Shown here: positions 12,450 to 25,090 of the stretch, piece by piece | Numbering within the stretch: position 1 is the first letter of the stretch | Layout of the letters: the number at the start of each line of letters is the position of its first letter | Origin: Darksidea phi | Lineage: Eukaryota > Ascomycota > Dothideomycetes > Pleosporales > Lentitheciaceae | NCBI GenBank assembly: GCA_030770425.1 | Contig: JASJFT010000032.1 | Span: 62,001 to 126,000 of the forward strand | Direction of reading: 5' to 3' | Length of the DNA: 64,000 nt | Notes under the pieces: model-generated | What the model was told of the DNA's origin: nothing | The model's database searches: none | What the model saw: the letters and a program-made list of their open reading frames with translations, nothing else | Made by a program: the position numbers and the translations under genes

Positions 12450-13450
12450 ACCTCCGTGAGTGGAGATGCAGTCTTTGAGTAATCCCTAATAAACTTCCGA
12501 TAGAAGTTGGCGAATCCTAAAAAGGATTACACGTCCTTAACCGATGTTGGGGTTGGCCATTCCCTTACAGTCTATACTTTCTTAGGGTCTATAGACACTC
12601 CTTCTCGCGAAATAATAAAACCTAGATATTCGGTTTCCGTCCTGTAGAATTCGCATTTATCTAGGTAAAGCAGCAACCTGTTTTACTATAGCTTTTACAG
12701 CACTTTCTTTACATACTCTTTATATTCTTCCAGCGTCCCTTTACTATATATGAGAACATCGTCCAGATATACCGTACAGAATACGTCTAAGTATTCGTTC
12801 AACGTTCTGTTGATAACTAACTAAAACGTTGCTAGTATATTCGTCAGTTCAAATGGCATGACTCTGTACTCGTAGAGTCCGTATCGGGTCTTGAATACCG
12901 TATACTTTTCGTACCCTTTCGCTATTCGAATCCTGTAGAATCCTTCCCGGATGTCGAATTTCGTGATCCACTTAACTCCTTAGAGCCGGTCTATAAGTTC
13001 TCCGATTAGTAGTAGCGGGTATCGGTTTTTCTTCGTGACGTTGTTTAAACGTCTGTAGTCCACACAAAGTCGTAACTTTCCGTTCTTCTTTAGGACAAAT
13101 AGAACTAGTAATGCTATAGAGCTTTGACTTTCTCTAATATATCCTCTCTCTAGGTTCTTCGTTAAGTACTCTTTTAATTCTTCCTATTAATCCACTGTCA
13201 ACGAGTACATGGGTCCAGGCTCGAGCTTCGCGCCCTATTCTAGGTGTATCTCATAATCCCATTCCTGGTACTCTGGTAAATCGGTTTCCGGATGTTCTTC
13301 GAACAGCTCTCGGAACTCCTCGTAGTCTCGAGGTATTGTTGGCCGTGGTCCTTCCTGCGCGGTCGCGACCCTTCGTACCATAATAACGCCGACTCTCTAC
13401 GGGTTCTTCTCATAGATCCTCGCGATCTTATAAGGTAAAATTAAGCCTAT
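12450..13450 (-). pseudogene. Reverse transcriptase of element C
   Basis: Minus-strand translation near 12,780-12,740 gives [13 protein letters not shown], the YxDD active site, intact. Downstream come [14 protein letters not shown] and later [12 protein letters not shown], the usual connection between reverse transcriptase and RNase H in Ty3/gypsy. Several TAG and TAA stops interrupt the frame, mostly at expected Gln positions. The active site is intact here but mutated in elements B and Q. Confidence 0.8.
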
Positions 13451-13555
13451 CCTCCCTTTCCGGGGTATGTACTAGATCTCGTAGCTAGACCTACCCGGTC
13501 TCCTAATTCCTGCGACTCGAGCTACCCGCTCGCAGCCTAGTACTTTACGTAGCTT

Positions 13556-13960
13556 CTAATCTATCCGTAGATTGTATATTGCTAGCCAATCGTAACCAAT
13601 AATCATGTCGGTATCTCCAATTTCCATAATATTAAATCTACGATGGTCTCTGACGTTTCCTACCTCTAAGGTTACTTTTTTCGTTTCGAGGCGAATCATG
13701 CCTCCTCCATATTCCATGGGTAATCCATCTCCGAGGTCTACTCGTATGGGTTTTTCTTTGACTTGGTAAGGAATCCCTTGTTCCTCTACCAATTTTGACG
13801 ACAGGAGCGTGAACTCTACTCTACTATCTATAATAGCTCGGACTTTCCGTCCGTGAATTCGTGCGTCTACCTCTAACCTAGCCGGTTATTAGATATTTCT
13901 TTACACGATTCGGAGAGTCGTCTTTTAGGTACTTTCATCAGCGCGACTCTTACGTAGCTG
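13556..13960 (-). pseudogene. Retropepsin-like aspartic protease region of element C
   Basis: The 78-residue open segment ends in NIMEIGDTDMIIGYDWLAIYNLRID, matching the flap and the IIGxDWL block of gypsy proteases. Upstream, minus-strand frames contain VRALIDSRVEF-like sequence around the expected catalytic triad, with Ser where Gly of DSG/DTG would be. The stop at 13,556 separates it from reverse transcriptase. Confidence 0.65.
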
Positions 13961-14999
13961 ATGATAACCTAGTTTTTTAGCTTGTCATCGCAGAGGTCCT
14001 AATCTTCGGGGTCCTTTTCTAGTTCTCTGGTCTCGTTTTGTCGAGTAGGCGACTCGTCTGCCCATTCCATTTTTGGATCCGGTACTCTTCCGATCCTACG
14101 GGGTGTTTCCCAATTCGGTTCTTCCGATGGTTCCCCTTTCGGTGATGGTGTATCCTAATCAATGGGTTCTACCTCATTTTTGTCGTTCCAGGCGTCGTAA
14201 TATCCCTGCCATATACCTGGGGCCCTTAGCTGTCTACTGATCTCTGGGTTCTTTGAACTGTCTTGGTTCTACATTGGATATCCGTGCAATTCGCATCGTT
14301 CGACAAGGTATTCCTTCCTTTTAAGGTTTTAATAGAAGACATCTTCTTCCCTTCTAGCCGTAAGCTCTTGTTGCGCTAGGTGTAGGATACATAATCGATC
14401 GCAGTACGTCCAATATACGGCCTCGTAATCAGGTTCTTGGTATATAATCCTATAGTTAATGTCTCGTTTATATCCTTTAGTATCTACCTAGGTTAGTCCG
14501 CGTAGCCATCGTCCTATAGTGTGTTTCATCGGGAAATACTTATCGCATTCGTCATCGTAGCAATCAACCCATCCTGGCCATCCTTACTCCTCATAAGCCT
14601 GGGCCTAGTTATTATAGTCGTAGATATGGCATCCTGCCATTAGGCATTCTACATTTCGAAGGTACATATACAAGCTACTTCCTGGGAGTATTATAGTTTC
14701 CTCCTTCTATCGGGCGTGGTACTCGCAATTTCCCGTACAGTTTGTCCATGGTAGCGCGTCGTAGCCTACATTGTTATGGTCCCAGGTTACCTTACAACCT
14801 TCTAGTCCTTAGAGTCTTAGGGCCTGGCCTATCGCCTACCAGCCTCGATCTCCCGTAACGTATATTAGCTTTTTTACGTCGGTACAATATTCAGCGATGT
14901 ACTAGCTAGTCCTACATTTCTAACACTCATTACATACTAACCGTCTGAAAACGTCTTCTACGCTGACCTCATCTGGCCCGTCGAGTTTTAGTTCTCCTA

Positions 15000-16140
15000 T
15001 CTCGAGCTCTAGGTCATCTTATTGTCGAGTAATTTCTTCGACCTCGTCCTACCCGCTGGCGTCGTACCATGTCTCGGGTATCGAGTCAGGCTTGGTTTCT
15101 TTTTCTTTACTGTGCCTAATTATGTTTACACGCTTGGCGCCATCCTAGCTCCCTGTACTTTTCTTTTCCTTGCCGTATTCCCTGGCGAAGTGTCCCTACA
15201 TACCGCAGCGTAGACACGCCTTTTCGTCTCGACGTCGTCTCATCTCGTCTACTAGGACTTTCCATGGCTTCCTACCTTATTCGCGTTTCTTGTTCCTTGG
15301 GTATTTCTTTTCCTAGACCATGCTAACGTCCATTTCGTCATAACCCTTATAGAATCCGCGCTTTCGAGCCACTTGCTCTTTTCTGTAGACTCTTACTAGT
15401 CCCATAGCATCTCGTTTCTCGAGTACTCGTTCGTGTAGTCGATTGTCGATACGGATCGTCGTCTCAATTAGTTCCGCTAGGTCGTCTAATTTTTCAAGTC
15501 GGGCCAACTCGTCCTTAATTAGCTCCTTGAGTCCGTTGTAGTATGCGACCATAAGAGGTACATCGTCCCAGTCGATCTTACACTACAGCTGTTTGAATTC
15601 GGTAGTATACGTACTTACTAACTTGGTCTACCTCAGCCTTTAGATCTGGCGTTCGGCCTACTAGACCTCATCAATATCTCCGAAGACCATGCGCATTTGT
15701 TCCTTGAACGAATCCCAATCTTCAAACACTACCTTCGTTTCGTCGCGTCGCTTCGATAAGGAGTCTTCGTTGGCCATGTAATCGTCGATCAGGGGCTGCA
15801 TCTACATAGCTGCTTTACCTGTCATATACATGCCCGTGGTAAGGATCTTATCCTAGTCGCTGGTAAACGTAGTGGAGTTGAACCGGTAGTATAGGTCCAA
15901 TTGTGTAAGGAACGGCCTTAAGCCTTCCTTTCCGCCATCGTATTTTTCTGGTATCGGGATCTTTGACTTCGTCCCAAGTCCCGCCCGTACCTGTTGTAGC
16001 GATCCTTGTAGCGACATTATAGCCTACTGTAACTCAACTATCTAAGCTGCTTATTACTGGATTAGGACCGCTGGGTTCGTTGCTAGAGCCCCAGTTACGC
16101 TTTCCCCAGAGGTATTGCGTAAGCTAGATAGAGTTACCAT
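15000..16140 (-). pseudogene. Gag of element C
   Basis: A methionine codon at 16,140 opens a frame MVTLSSLRNTSGES shortly inside the 5' LTR. A capsid-like segment at 15,552-15,313 contains YYNGLKELIKDELARLEKL and RIDNRLHERVLEKR, typical of fungal gypsy Gag. A CCHC zinc knuckle follows at about 15,218-15,178, with a stop replacing Gln and Tyr replacing the last Cys, both transition changes. A further long tail (about 15,000-13,960) contains Cys/His-rich blocks and has many stops. Confidence 0.75.
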
Positions 16141-16177
16141 ATCGACGTAACCTTAGTTTAGGGTAGTTAATATATTA

Positions 16178-16607
16178 TACGTTGTACGTACCTTTATACG
16201 GGATCCGGGTTAGGGCCGATAGAACGTTTATCGCACCGTTGGTTTCTGATAGGTCAAGATCAAGTCAACGAATTCTATTACTAGAATAACCACTTAGGAA
16301 AAGATCCAATCTTGTTCGTAAGTATCAGGTAAAGAACTAAAGATTAACTACAAAGAATCAAGACAGAAAACCTAAGAGATCCTCCATCTTCTTATATCTG
16401 TCCCGCTTTGCCTTACTCTACTTGCTCTGTTCGCTAAGACACAGATCAACCAGATCATTGTTGGTCATACTCTGTTTGCTCTGTTCGCTAAGACACAGAT
16501 CAACCAGATCATTGTCACGTAATGTTAGATCACTGACTAAGCCCTTGTCTTAGCTTCCAACCTTCTCGGGATGCCCCGCATCCTGTGATTCGCGTGGGGT
16601 TGTAACA
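16178..16607 (-). repeat. 5' LTR of element C
   Basis: 430 bp. It differs from the left LTR at about 17 sites, all transitions by eye. Its inner end reads TA instead of TG. It abuts the resumed element B sequence at 16,608. Confidence 0.92.
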
Positions 16608-18900
16608 TTATTCTAGGATTTTATTACTTCCTTCTTAAGTTACGCCTAGATTCTATTATAGAAATAATACCTATTAGTTTATCTATTAGATTTAAGAATC
16701 GGCTTCTTATAGCTATAGTATTTCTAAGATTATATCCTAGTCGTCTAATATCTCGATTATATTAAGTATTTTATTTTCTTTTTTCTATTCCTATAGGCTA
16801 AGTTTATCTTTAGTTTTATATATCGTAGGTTCGTTAAAGGGTTCTCCTTTAATAGTATATATAATACTAGGGTATCGTTTCTTTTATTAGGGAATCTTCT
16901 TTTATTAGATAAAGTTCTTACTAATAAAGTTTCGAGTAGCTCTACTATTAATTAAGGTAGTAATCTTTCTTCCTTAATAGGTTTCTTAGAGATAGATATA
17001 GTCCTATTCTTTTATCCCTTAAATTCTTATCTTCTTAGACTAATATTTTATATTAATCTTAGTCTAGACGTACTTTAGATATTTATTCTCTAGATACTTA
17101 TACTATAGTCTTCCTAAGATATAGTTTAATAATAGAAGTAGTCCTAATATAATTCTAATATATTCTTTTTATTACTAGTTCTTAGATTATTACTATTTAT
17201 ATACTACCTCTAGTATAATTACTTAGATAATCCTTTTATTATAGTCCTTTACTAGGTAGTAGTTATTTTTTTACTTTACTTCCTTATAGAGTTTATACTC
17301 TTTTTATATATATAAGATCTATATAATCTTAAAATATACTAGATATCTTATTTCGTATTATAGATTATTCTCTAGATTAATCTTATATCTCTAATTATTA
17401 TATTTCGTAGAGATTATTTATATAGGAATCTATTATTTAATTACTATATACTATAGTTATTCTTTATTAACTATCTTTATAATATACTATATTTCTTTCT
17501 AAGTTTCTTAATTAGATATAAGATCTATAATAATAAAGTTCTATTTAACCTATTATTTAAAATCTTTAAATAGTTAGTATATTAGGTATAATCTAGACTA
17601 TTTCTTATAAATCTCTTATATTATTATAGGTATCGTAGTTTTCTCTATAAACTATAAGGCTTAAGTATAAGTTATATTAAGTTCTAATACTAGTTCTATT
17701 TCTTTTTTAAATAGTCGAATTATTTATAAATATTTAGTATTCTTATATATTATAACTAGATTTTTATCTTCTAGTTCTAAGAACTTATTATTATTATTAA
17801 CTATTTATAATAGCGTATTTATAGTATTATTAAAGTCTTTTTACTTCGTAGATAAGTCTTTCTTAGATACTTCTTCTTATACTTCTAGCGAGAACGAAAC
17901 TCTCCTCTAAGACTTCTAAGTTATAGCTATTTACTATTTTTATAGCTAATAACTAGTATTTAACTTAGCTTTATAGTATATTTTATACTAGTCGTATATA
18001 TAAGTTATCTAATATATAGTATTATATTCTTATATTATAGCTACTTTATTCTTCTTACTCTACTAGATATATTAGGATTTTTCTTTTCTTATATCTAACC
18101 TATAGTCTCTTATTAGGTATCCTTACTTTTTATACTTAAAGTATACTTACTTCTTATAAAGCTCTTATTTCTTAGAGTTCTATTTTTCTTTCTTAGACTC
18201 TAAACTAGTCTTTAGAACTATTAGCTCTAGTCTATAGTATTTTTCTTCTTTCTTCTTTTTATAGAATTTAATCTTTTCTTTCTTCTCTTAGTTCTAGAGG
18301 TAGAGGTTATTATCGATTCTAATAGCTTATTTAATTATTTCCTATATAGTCTATAGTCTATCTATTCGAATTATTTTATATTAAATATTATTCTTTAATC
18401 CCTTATAGTAGTATAATATAAGAGCTACTTCTCTTTACTAAATCTTAATTACGAGTTATTTAAACTTAGATATATATATAGTAGTAGACTTAGTCTACTT
18501 AAGATATATAATCTTTTACTCTACTAGCCTCTCTAAGTCGATATCTTTAAATATAATATATAATTTATTTTTAAAGTATTTATAGCTCGAGAAAATAGCT
18601 CTAGTTTTATTACTTTAATAGGTTTTATTAAGTCGTAATCTTTCGTTTAAATAGGTTTTAAACTAGACGATAACTTTTCCTATAAATTATACTACTATAA
18701 ATAATACTTTTAAGATTTTATTAGGTAGTCGTACCTTATTAAGGTCGAGATAGATTACTATATTAGCTAGGAATCCCTTAAGCTTAGATTATATTTTATT
18801 AAACTTCTCTAGTTCTTTTAACTTTAATAACTTCCTTATATATCTCTTTAATTCTTCTATTAATATTATAATTTATACTTCTAGTATATCTTTCTATTTC
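16608..18900 (-). pseudogene. Element B gag and protease region, first part
   Basis: This is the upstream half of B, separated from 9,251 by element C. Minus-strand frames at about 18,850-18,250 give Gag-like text: FKDIDLER, then LEQTKST and YILSLNNL, interrupted by many TAA/TAG stops. The protease region should lie near 17,300-16,700 but cannot be drawn with certainty. Almost no CpA or TpG remains. Confidence 0.65.
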
Positions 18901-19091
18901 TTAAACGTATACTAGTTCTTAATAACTCTTTTAAAATTTTCTATAGTTATACTACCTTCTAAGAAACTAAATTCCTTATAACTTTCTACTTCTAAGGGTT
19001 CGTCTTAAGTTAGTAGCTATACTACTCTACTTTATCGGGTTCCTTCTCCTACTATTATAGTTAGCTATTCTTACCTACTAGATAGTTAAGA

Positions 19092-19556
19092 TATTAAACG
19101 GGGTCTAGGCCTAATAGATTATTTAGCCTCGTTTAGGGGTTTATACTTAAGATAGGAAAGAAGGAGTTAGAATAAGTAGATAATAGTTTAATTACGTTAA
19201 TAAATAAGAATTAATCTAGATTTAAATTAACTATAAGGAAGAAAGACTATCTAGGAGATTTATAGTTATTATATATTAATTTAGTTTTCTTAGATCTATA
19301 GCTCTATATTTATAGATCTACTAAGCTATAGCTTTATAGCTCTATCCTAATAGATCTACTAAGCTATTACGTAACCCTTAGATCTATTCTCGCTAAGATA
19401 TAGATCTATTATATAACTTCTTAATAAAGTTATTTATACTAATTATTATTTATACTATAGTTATAATCGTCGTATTTCGTATTAGAGCTAGTAATAGGTT
19501 TAATCTCGGGTAGTTCTTCTTACTACTATTCTATAGTATATATTTAGTTCGTAATA
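19092..19556 (-). repeat. 5' LTR of element B
   Basis: 465 bp, starting TATTAAACGGGG and ending GTAATA, followed directly by the target CTAAC (19,557-19,561). Confidence 0.85.
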
Positions 19557-19561
19557 CTAAC

Positions 19562-22500
19562 TATACTAATCCTTAGCTTCTACTATACTATCTATATTAG
19601 GAGTTAATAATACTCTAATAGATAGTAATTACCTGGGTATAACCTATACTATATCTATTTATACTCCGGTATTAGATAAAGTACTCTTAGTCGAGATAGT
19701 ATAAATACTACTCGACCTTTAATACTAGAGTATATTAGTTAACTAGATTAAGACTATATAAGTAGACCTTATTATAGTCTAAGTAGCCTTCGGACTAGCT
19801 ATAGTAACCTCTTAGACTACGGCCGGTCTACTTCTAGTAGATAATACTTATTAGGGACTATCTAATTTAACTAAGATTAGAGACCCTCCTATACTAGACT
19901 TATTAAAGAAAATCCTAATAATCTAAGCTATAGATCGTTAGATTAGAGATATTAATAGTCTCTTTTAAATTAACTTTACTACTACTAATATTCTTAAGTA
20001 TACTATATAGGTTATAATACTTATTAAGAATAATATATATTATAATCTACTAGTCTAAGCTACTAATAATAGCGAAGTTATTATATAGTCCTAACTATAG
20101 ACGAAGCTTAAGAGTCTTATAGAGAATCTTATTTTAATAAAGTTTAATAACTACTTTAAGTTTTAGAATATTAAATAGTACTAGAATAATAGCTTTAACT
20201 TCTTCTTTAACTATTTTATAACTTATAAAGCTATTTTAAAGATAAAGCCTTTTAGTAGTAATATAAGTCCTAATATATTAAAGATATCTATAATATAAAG
20301 TAAGTATCTAGAACTCTTATATTATAAGATATAAAAGAATAGCTAGCTTAAGAATATATAAACTTAGTTATAGTTTAAATATATCTTATAGAATATAGAG
20401 ATAGTAGTATACTTTATTTTTATACTAGCTACTCTTCTAAAGGTTTCTAGCCTTAATTTAACTATAAGTAGAAAGTATACTATATCTTTAGTAGCTTTAA
20501 GTAATTCTAGCTAGAAGAAATAGAATTAAAAGCCCTCTTAGTAGGGCTATACTAGATAGTCTCTATTAAGAACTCTATTATATTCTAAGAGCGTAGCGTT
20601 AATATTCTAATTAAAGACTAACTAAAAGAAAAACTATTAAAAGTACTACTTTAAAGACGATAATAGGTTAGATAAAACTTAAGAAGAGAAAGCTAACTTA
20701 TCCTTAAAAAAAGATAAGTCCTAGTTACTAATATTACTATAATATTACTAGGACTAAATACTAATAATAAATTCTTATAGATTACTAGTAATATAAGAAT
20801 ATACCTCCTTATAAATATTTTAATATAGGCCTAGGATCTTTTTAATATAGAATTAAACTTAAATATTATTAAAGAGAACCTTATACTATAGTAGAATCTC
20901 TCTAAGATATTATTATATATAAAGTTATAAATATATTAAATCTCTAGTATACTACTATATCTAGAAGAGCTATATATTATTATAATAATAACGTAAAATT
21001 CTTAGAATATAATAAGAATAATAGATTTTTAAGTATTTTAGACTACTCTTATAAATAGTTATAATCTTATTCTCGACTAGCTATAACTATATAAGATAGA
21101 CCCTTAAATAGATTACTAAAAGGAATCTTTTAAGTAGTAGGATAGAAGTATAGTAGTTAAGTATATTAAAGTTAAGATAATATCTAATAACTTAATATAA
21201 TAGCTATAATCTAGGGAGAAAGTATATATATTATATTTAGGAAGTTTTTATACTTAATTACTTATAAGTAAAAAAGAGTATTAATTCTAATTCTCTAATA
21301 TAGTAGAGACTATAGAATATCTATAGATATTTATTAGTAAAATATAAATTTTAGAAAATAATAAGCCTTAGAATACTTAATACTAAAATAAATAGGACTT
21401 ACTTTAGTTAAAAAACTAAACTCTATAACTTTATAATTACCTTATCTACTATATAAAGTAATACTCTAAACTAGTATAGCTACTTAAGACTATAGTCTTC
21501 TAAATTATAGTATTAGTAATAAATATCTCTCTATAAAGGATTATAGCTCTCTATTAAAAGAAATAATAAAAGTTTAAAAACTATCTAGATACTTCCTATA
21601 ATAATTTTAATAAAAAAATCGACTCTAAGAAAGTTATAAAAGTACTAGAATACTTTTATAATTAACTTTAGTACTTTAGTCCTAAGCTTACTAATAAAAT
21701 TACTTCTAACTTAGAATATAACTATACTATTAATTTTAAGAAGAAAAAGATACTATTAAATCTACCTATTTATAATCTCTCTAGAAGAGAACTTAAGATT
21801 TTAAAGGAATACTTTAATAACTCTCTAAAGAAGAAGTAGATTTAATCTAGTAAGTCTCTAGTAGGAATCCTAATACTTTTTATATTTAAAGTCGATAGTA
21901 TACTTTAATTATATATTAATTATAGGGGTTTAAATAAGATAATAATTAAAAATTATTATCCTATACCTCTTATAAGTAAAATACTAGACTAGTTATTTAG
22001 GGCTAAGATTTTTATAAAACTTAATCTCTATAAGATATATTATTAATTATATATTAAGAAGAATAATAAGTAAAAGATAGTATTTAAAATATACTATAAT
22101 TATTTTAAATATTTAGTAATACTATTTAGTCTCGTAAATATATTTACTACGTTTTAGTTATATATCTATAAAGTCTTAGGTAACTTATTAAATAAAATAT
22201 ATATTATCTATTTAAATAATATTCTTATATACTCTAAAGAGAAGAAGAATTATAAATAATATATTTATAAAGTTCTTAAGAGATTATATAATTAGAAACT
22301 CTATTATAAAGTCTTAAAGTATACCTTTTTTATAAAGTTAGTAGAGTTTCTTAACTTTATAGTAACTCTCTATAGAGTAATTATAAACCTAATATAGGTC
22401 TAAATAATTAAAGAGTAACTAGAGTTTAAGAACTATTAGAATATTTAAGTATTTTTTAGATTTATAAACTTTTACTAATAGTTTATATATAACTACTTAG

Positions 22501-25090
22501 ATATTATTTATTTACTTTTAGAATATATAACCTTTATATAAAATCTAATACTAGTCTAATAAGATTCTAGTAAGGACGTATTAGTAGAAAAGTTAAAGAA
22601 GATTAAAAAGAGTTCTATAAAGTAGTATATCTTTTAGTTTTAGTTAGAAAATATATATAATATATTTCTTATACTCTATAAGCTCTTTATAAGAGTTTCT
22701 ATTCTCTAGTACTTTAATCTAGTAAAATCTATAATAGTTATTACTAACGTCTTTAAGTTTACTATAGTAGCTATCCTATTATAGCTATAAATAATAGTAT
22801 TCTTAATAAAAAAATACTAAAAACTAGTTATATTCTTTAGTCGTAAGTTTACTAGACTATAGATTTAGTAGAATACTTATAATAAAGAATTATTTACTAT
22901 TATAGAAATCTTTAAATAGTAATAATACTATTTTAAGTATACTTTAAATACTATCCGTATACTATATAATTATAATAATCTAAAGTATTTTATAACTATA
23001 AAGATACTCTTACCTAAGTAAGTATACTAGGTTAAAGAGTTAGCTTATTTTAATTTTAAGATCGAATATAAGTCTAGTATAAAGAATCTAGTTAACGTAC
23101 TATTATAATAATCTAATTATATTAAAGACTTTTAGTTTAAGAAGAGAAGGGTACTAAGAAATATTATACTTTCTATACTTTAAAATAAACTCTAAATATA
23201 AGTACTCTAGAGGTCTATAACTTTATATATTAAAGATTAGATAGTATATAAATTTAATCTTATTAATAAGAATCTATAAGTAACCTATTAGAAATTTAAA
23301 GATAGTATAAACTATTCTACTATAAAATCTTCTAGTATAGTACTAGTTTTTAACGATATATTATTTATTAACCTTAATCTATCTATAGATAGGGACGATA
23401 AATCTAGAGAATAATTAAAAGGCTTAAATCTAGCTTTAATATTCCTTTAGTATTATAAAGTATTTTCTACCTTTATATTATATAAGTCTTTACTAGAAGC
23501 TATAAATAATAACTCGCTCTTTAGTTAGAAAACCTCTAGGCTACTATTAAACTATATTCGGAAAGTATAGAAATATAATATAGTCTATTATAAGAATATA
23601 TAGTATATATAAAAGTTTAAAAGTAAAGAAAGATAAAAGAATATACCTTTATAGATTATAGATTTAAAAGATATTCTTTAAAGAGTAGAGAAAGTATAGA
23701 TTTCTAATAATAAAACTCTTCGTTAAGCTATTCTTATAAGGAATTATAATAATCCCCTAGAGGGTTATTATAGAGTAGATAAGACTATCGAACTTCTATA
23801 AAGAAAGTACTATTAGCTAAAGCTTTAAGTAGAGATTAATATATACGTATAAGACTACGTAGTATACTAAATAAATAAAGTATAAAGGTATAAGCTATAG
23901 AGATTACTAGAACTAATTCTTTTATTATAAAAGTTATAGTATAATTACTCCCTAGACTTTATTACTAATCTACTAGAATCTAAGAATTCTAAGGGTAATA
24001 TCTATAATATAGTACTAGTACTTATTAACTACTTTTTAAAGCTAGTCTAGTATCTATCTATAATAAAGAATATTACTATAAGTATATTAGCTAATCTATT
24101 ATTTATAGAAGTATTTATAAAGGTCGGACCTCTATTATTACTAATCTTAGATTAAGACTCTATCTTTACTAGTAAATTCTAGTTAGATATATATTTTTAT
24201 TTTAACGTTAAATAATAAATAAGTATAGCCTTTTACCTATAGATAGATAGCTAAACTAAATACTAGAATTAGAAGCTTAAAGTATATCTATAGATATACC
24301 TAAACTATTAGTAAAATAACTAGTATTAGCTACTTCTAATAGTAGAATACGTATATAACTCTAAGATTTATTTAAGTTATAGTATATACCCTATTAAGAT
24401 TATAATAAATATTAAATCTAAGGGATTTAATAATATAAAGGATAAGTATTAGCTCCGTTAACTACCTAATAACTAGAGTATAGACGGAAAGACCCTAAGT
24501 ATATATTAAAGAGTCGTCGACTTTCTAACTAGTTAGATATAATAGTTTTCTAATACTTAGAATATATTAACCTATACTTAAGAAAGCTAATAATACTAGT
24601 ATAACTTAAAGAGAATAAGTAAGTATTTTACTATTAATAAAAAGGTAATCTTAAAGATTACTAATATTAAGACTAAGTATCCTTTAAAGAAGTTAGATAT
24701 AAGATACTTAGGACTCTTTACTATTTAAACTAAGTATAAAAAACTAAGCTACTAGCTTAGATTATTTTTATTAATATTTTAGCTATATCCCGTCTTTTAT
24801 ATATCTCTCCTAAAGAAATAGATAAAGTTAAGAGAGGGTCTAAATTTTAAACCTAGATCTATATAATATTCGAAGCTTAATAATAGTAACTAATATAAAG
24901 TTAAAGCTATTTTTATCTATAAGATAGTATATAATAAGAAGCTTTTTCTTATAAAGTAGCTAGATTAGCTATATAAGAATAGTATATAGAAGTCTAAGAC
25001 CTCTCTTAATAATTATAAAAAGGTTCTTATAGAATATTAGATAAATCTAGATAATTAAATATTAGATTATCTAAAATAGAAAGCTACTAG
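19562..25090 (+). pseudogene. Element Q gag-pol, RIP-mutated
   Basis: Plus-strand frames give a Gag-like stretch (about 20,150-20,900). A Ty3/gypsy reverse transcriptase follows at 21,900-22,400, with NYRGLNKIIIKN and an active site YLNNILIYS near 22,205 where YLDD is expected. RNase H lies near 22,780-23,060. Integrase lies at about 23,690-24,440, with LDFITNLLESKNSKGN and DQDSIFTSKF. A chromodomain-like stretch lies near 24,900-25,080. Every domain is cut by TAA/TAG. No ATG start is visible. Confidence 0.8.

Larger units (their letters stand above)
9257..16607 (-). mobile_element. Element C: youngest Ty3/gypsy chromovirus, lightly RIP-mutated, inserted in B
   Basis: LTRs of 430 bp lie at 9,257-9,686 and 16,178-16,607. 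On the minus strand they start TGTTACAACCC and are preceded at the 3' LTR by a polypurine tract (about 9,687-9,703). Flanks TTATT (9,251-9,255 and 16,608-16,612) are a probable target duplication, shifted one base from the TG end. Total length is 7,351 bp. The domain order on the minus strand is gag with a zinc knuckle, protease, reverse transcriptase, RNase H, integrase, chromodomain, which marks a Metaviridae chromovirus. In-frame stops remain in every domain, so it is not autonomous. Confidence 0.92.
3978..19556 (-). mobile_element. Element B: RIP-mutated Ty3/gypsy chromovirus-like retrotransposon inserted in Q
   Basis: LTRs of exactly 465 bp stand at 3,978-4,442 and 19,092-19,556. The 5-bp target CTAAC is duplicated at 3,973-3,977 and 19,557-19,561. 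Ends read TA..TA, from TG..CA. Coding is on the minus strand: gag near 18,900-18,250, then reverse transcriptase, RNase H, integrase and a chromodomain-like region down to about 6,400. A purine-rich minus-strand tract (about 4,443-4,456) adjoins the left (3') LTR. Element C inserted between B's protease and reverse-transcriptase regions. Without C, B is about 8.2 kb. Confidence 0.88.

Noticed and set aside
15022..15213. Plus-strand frame with a hydrophobic stretch inside element C
   Set aside because: It is antisense to the Gag zinc-knuckle region, and the coding signal on the minus strand is clear.
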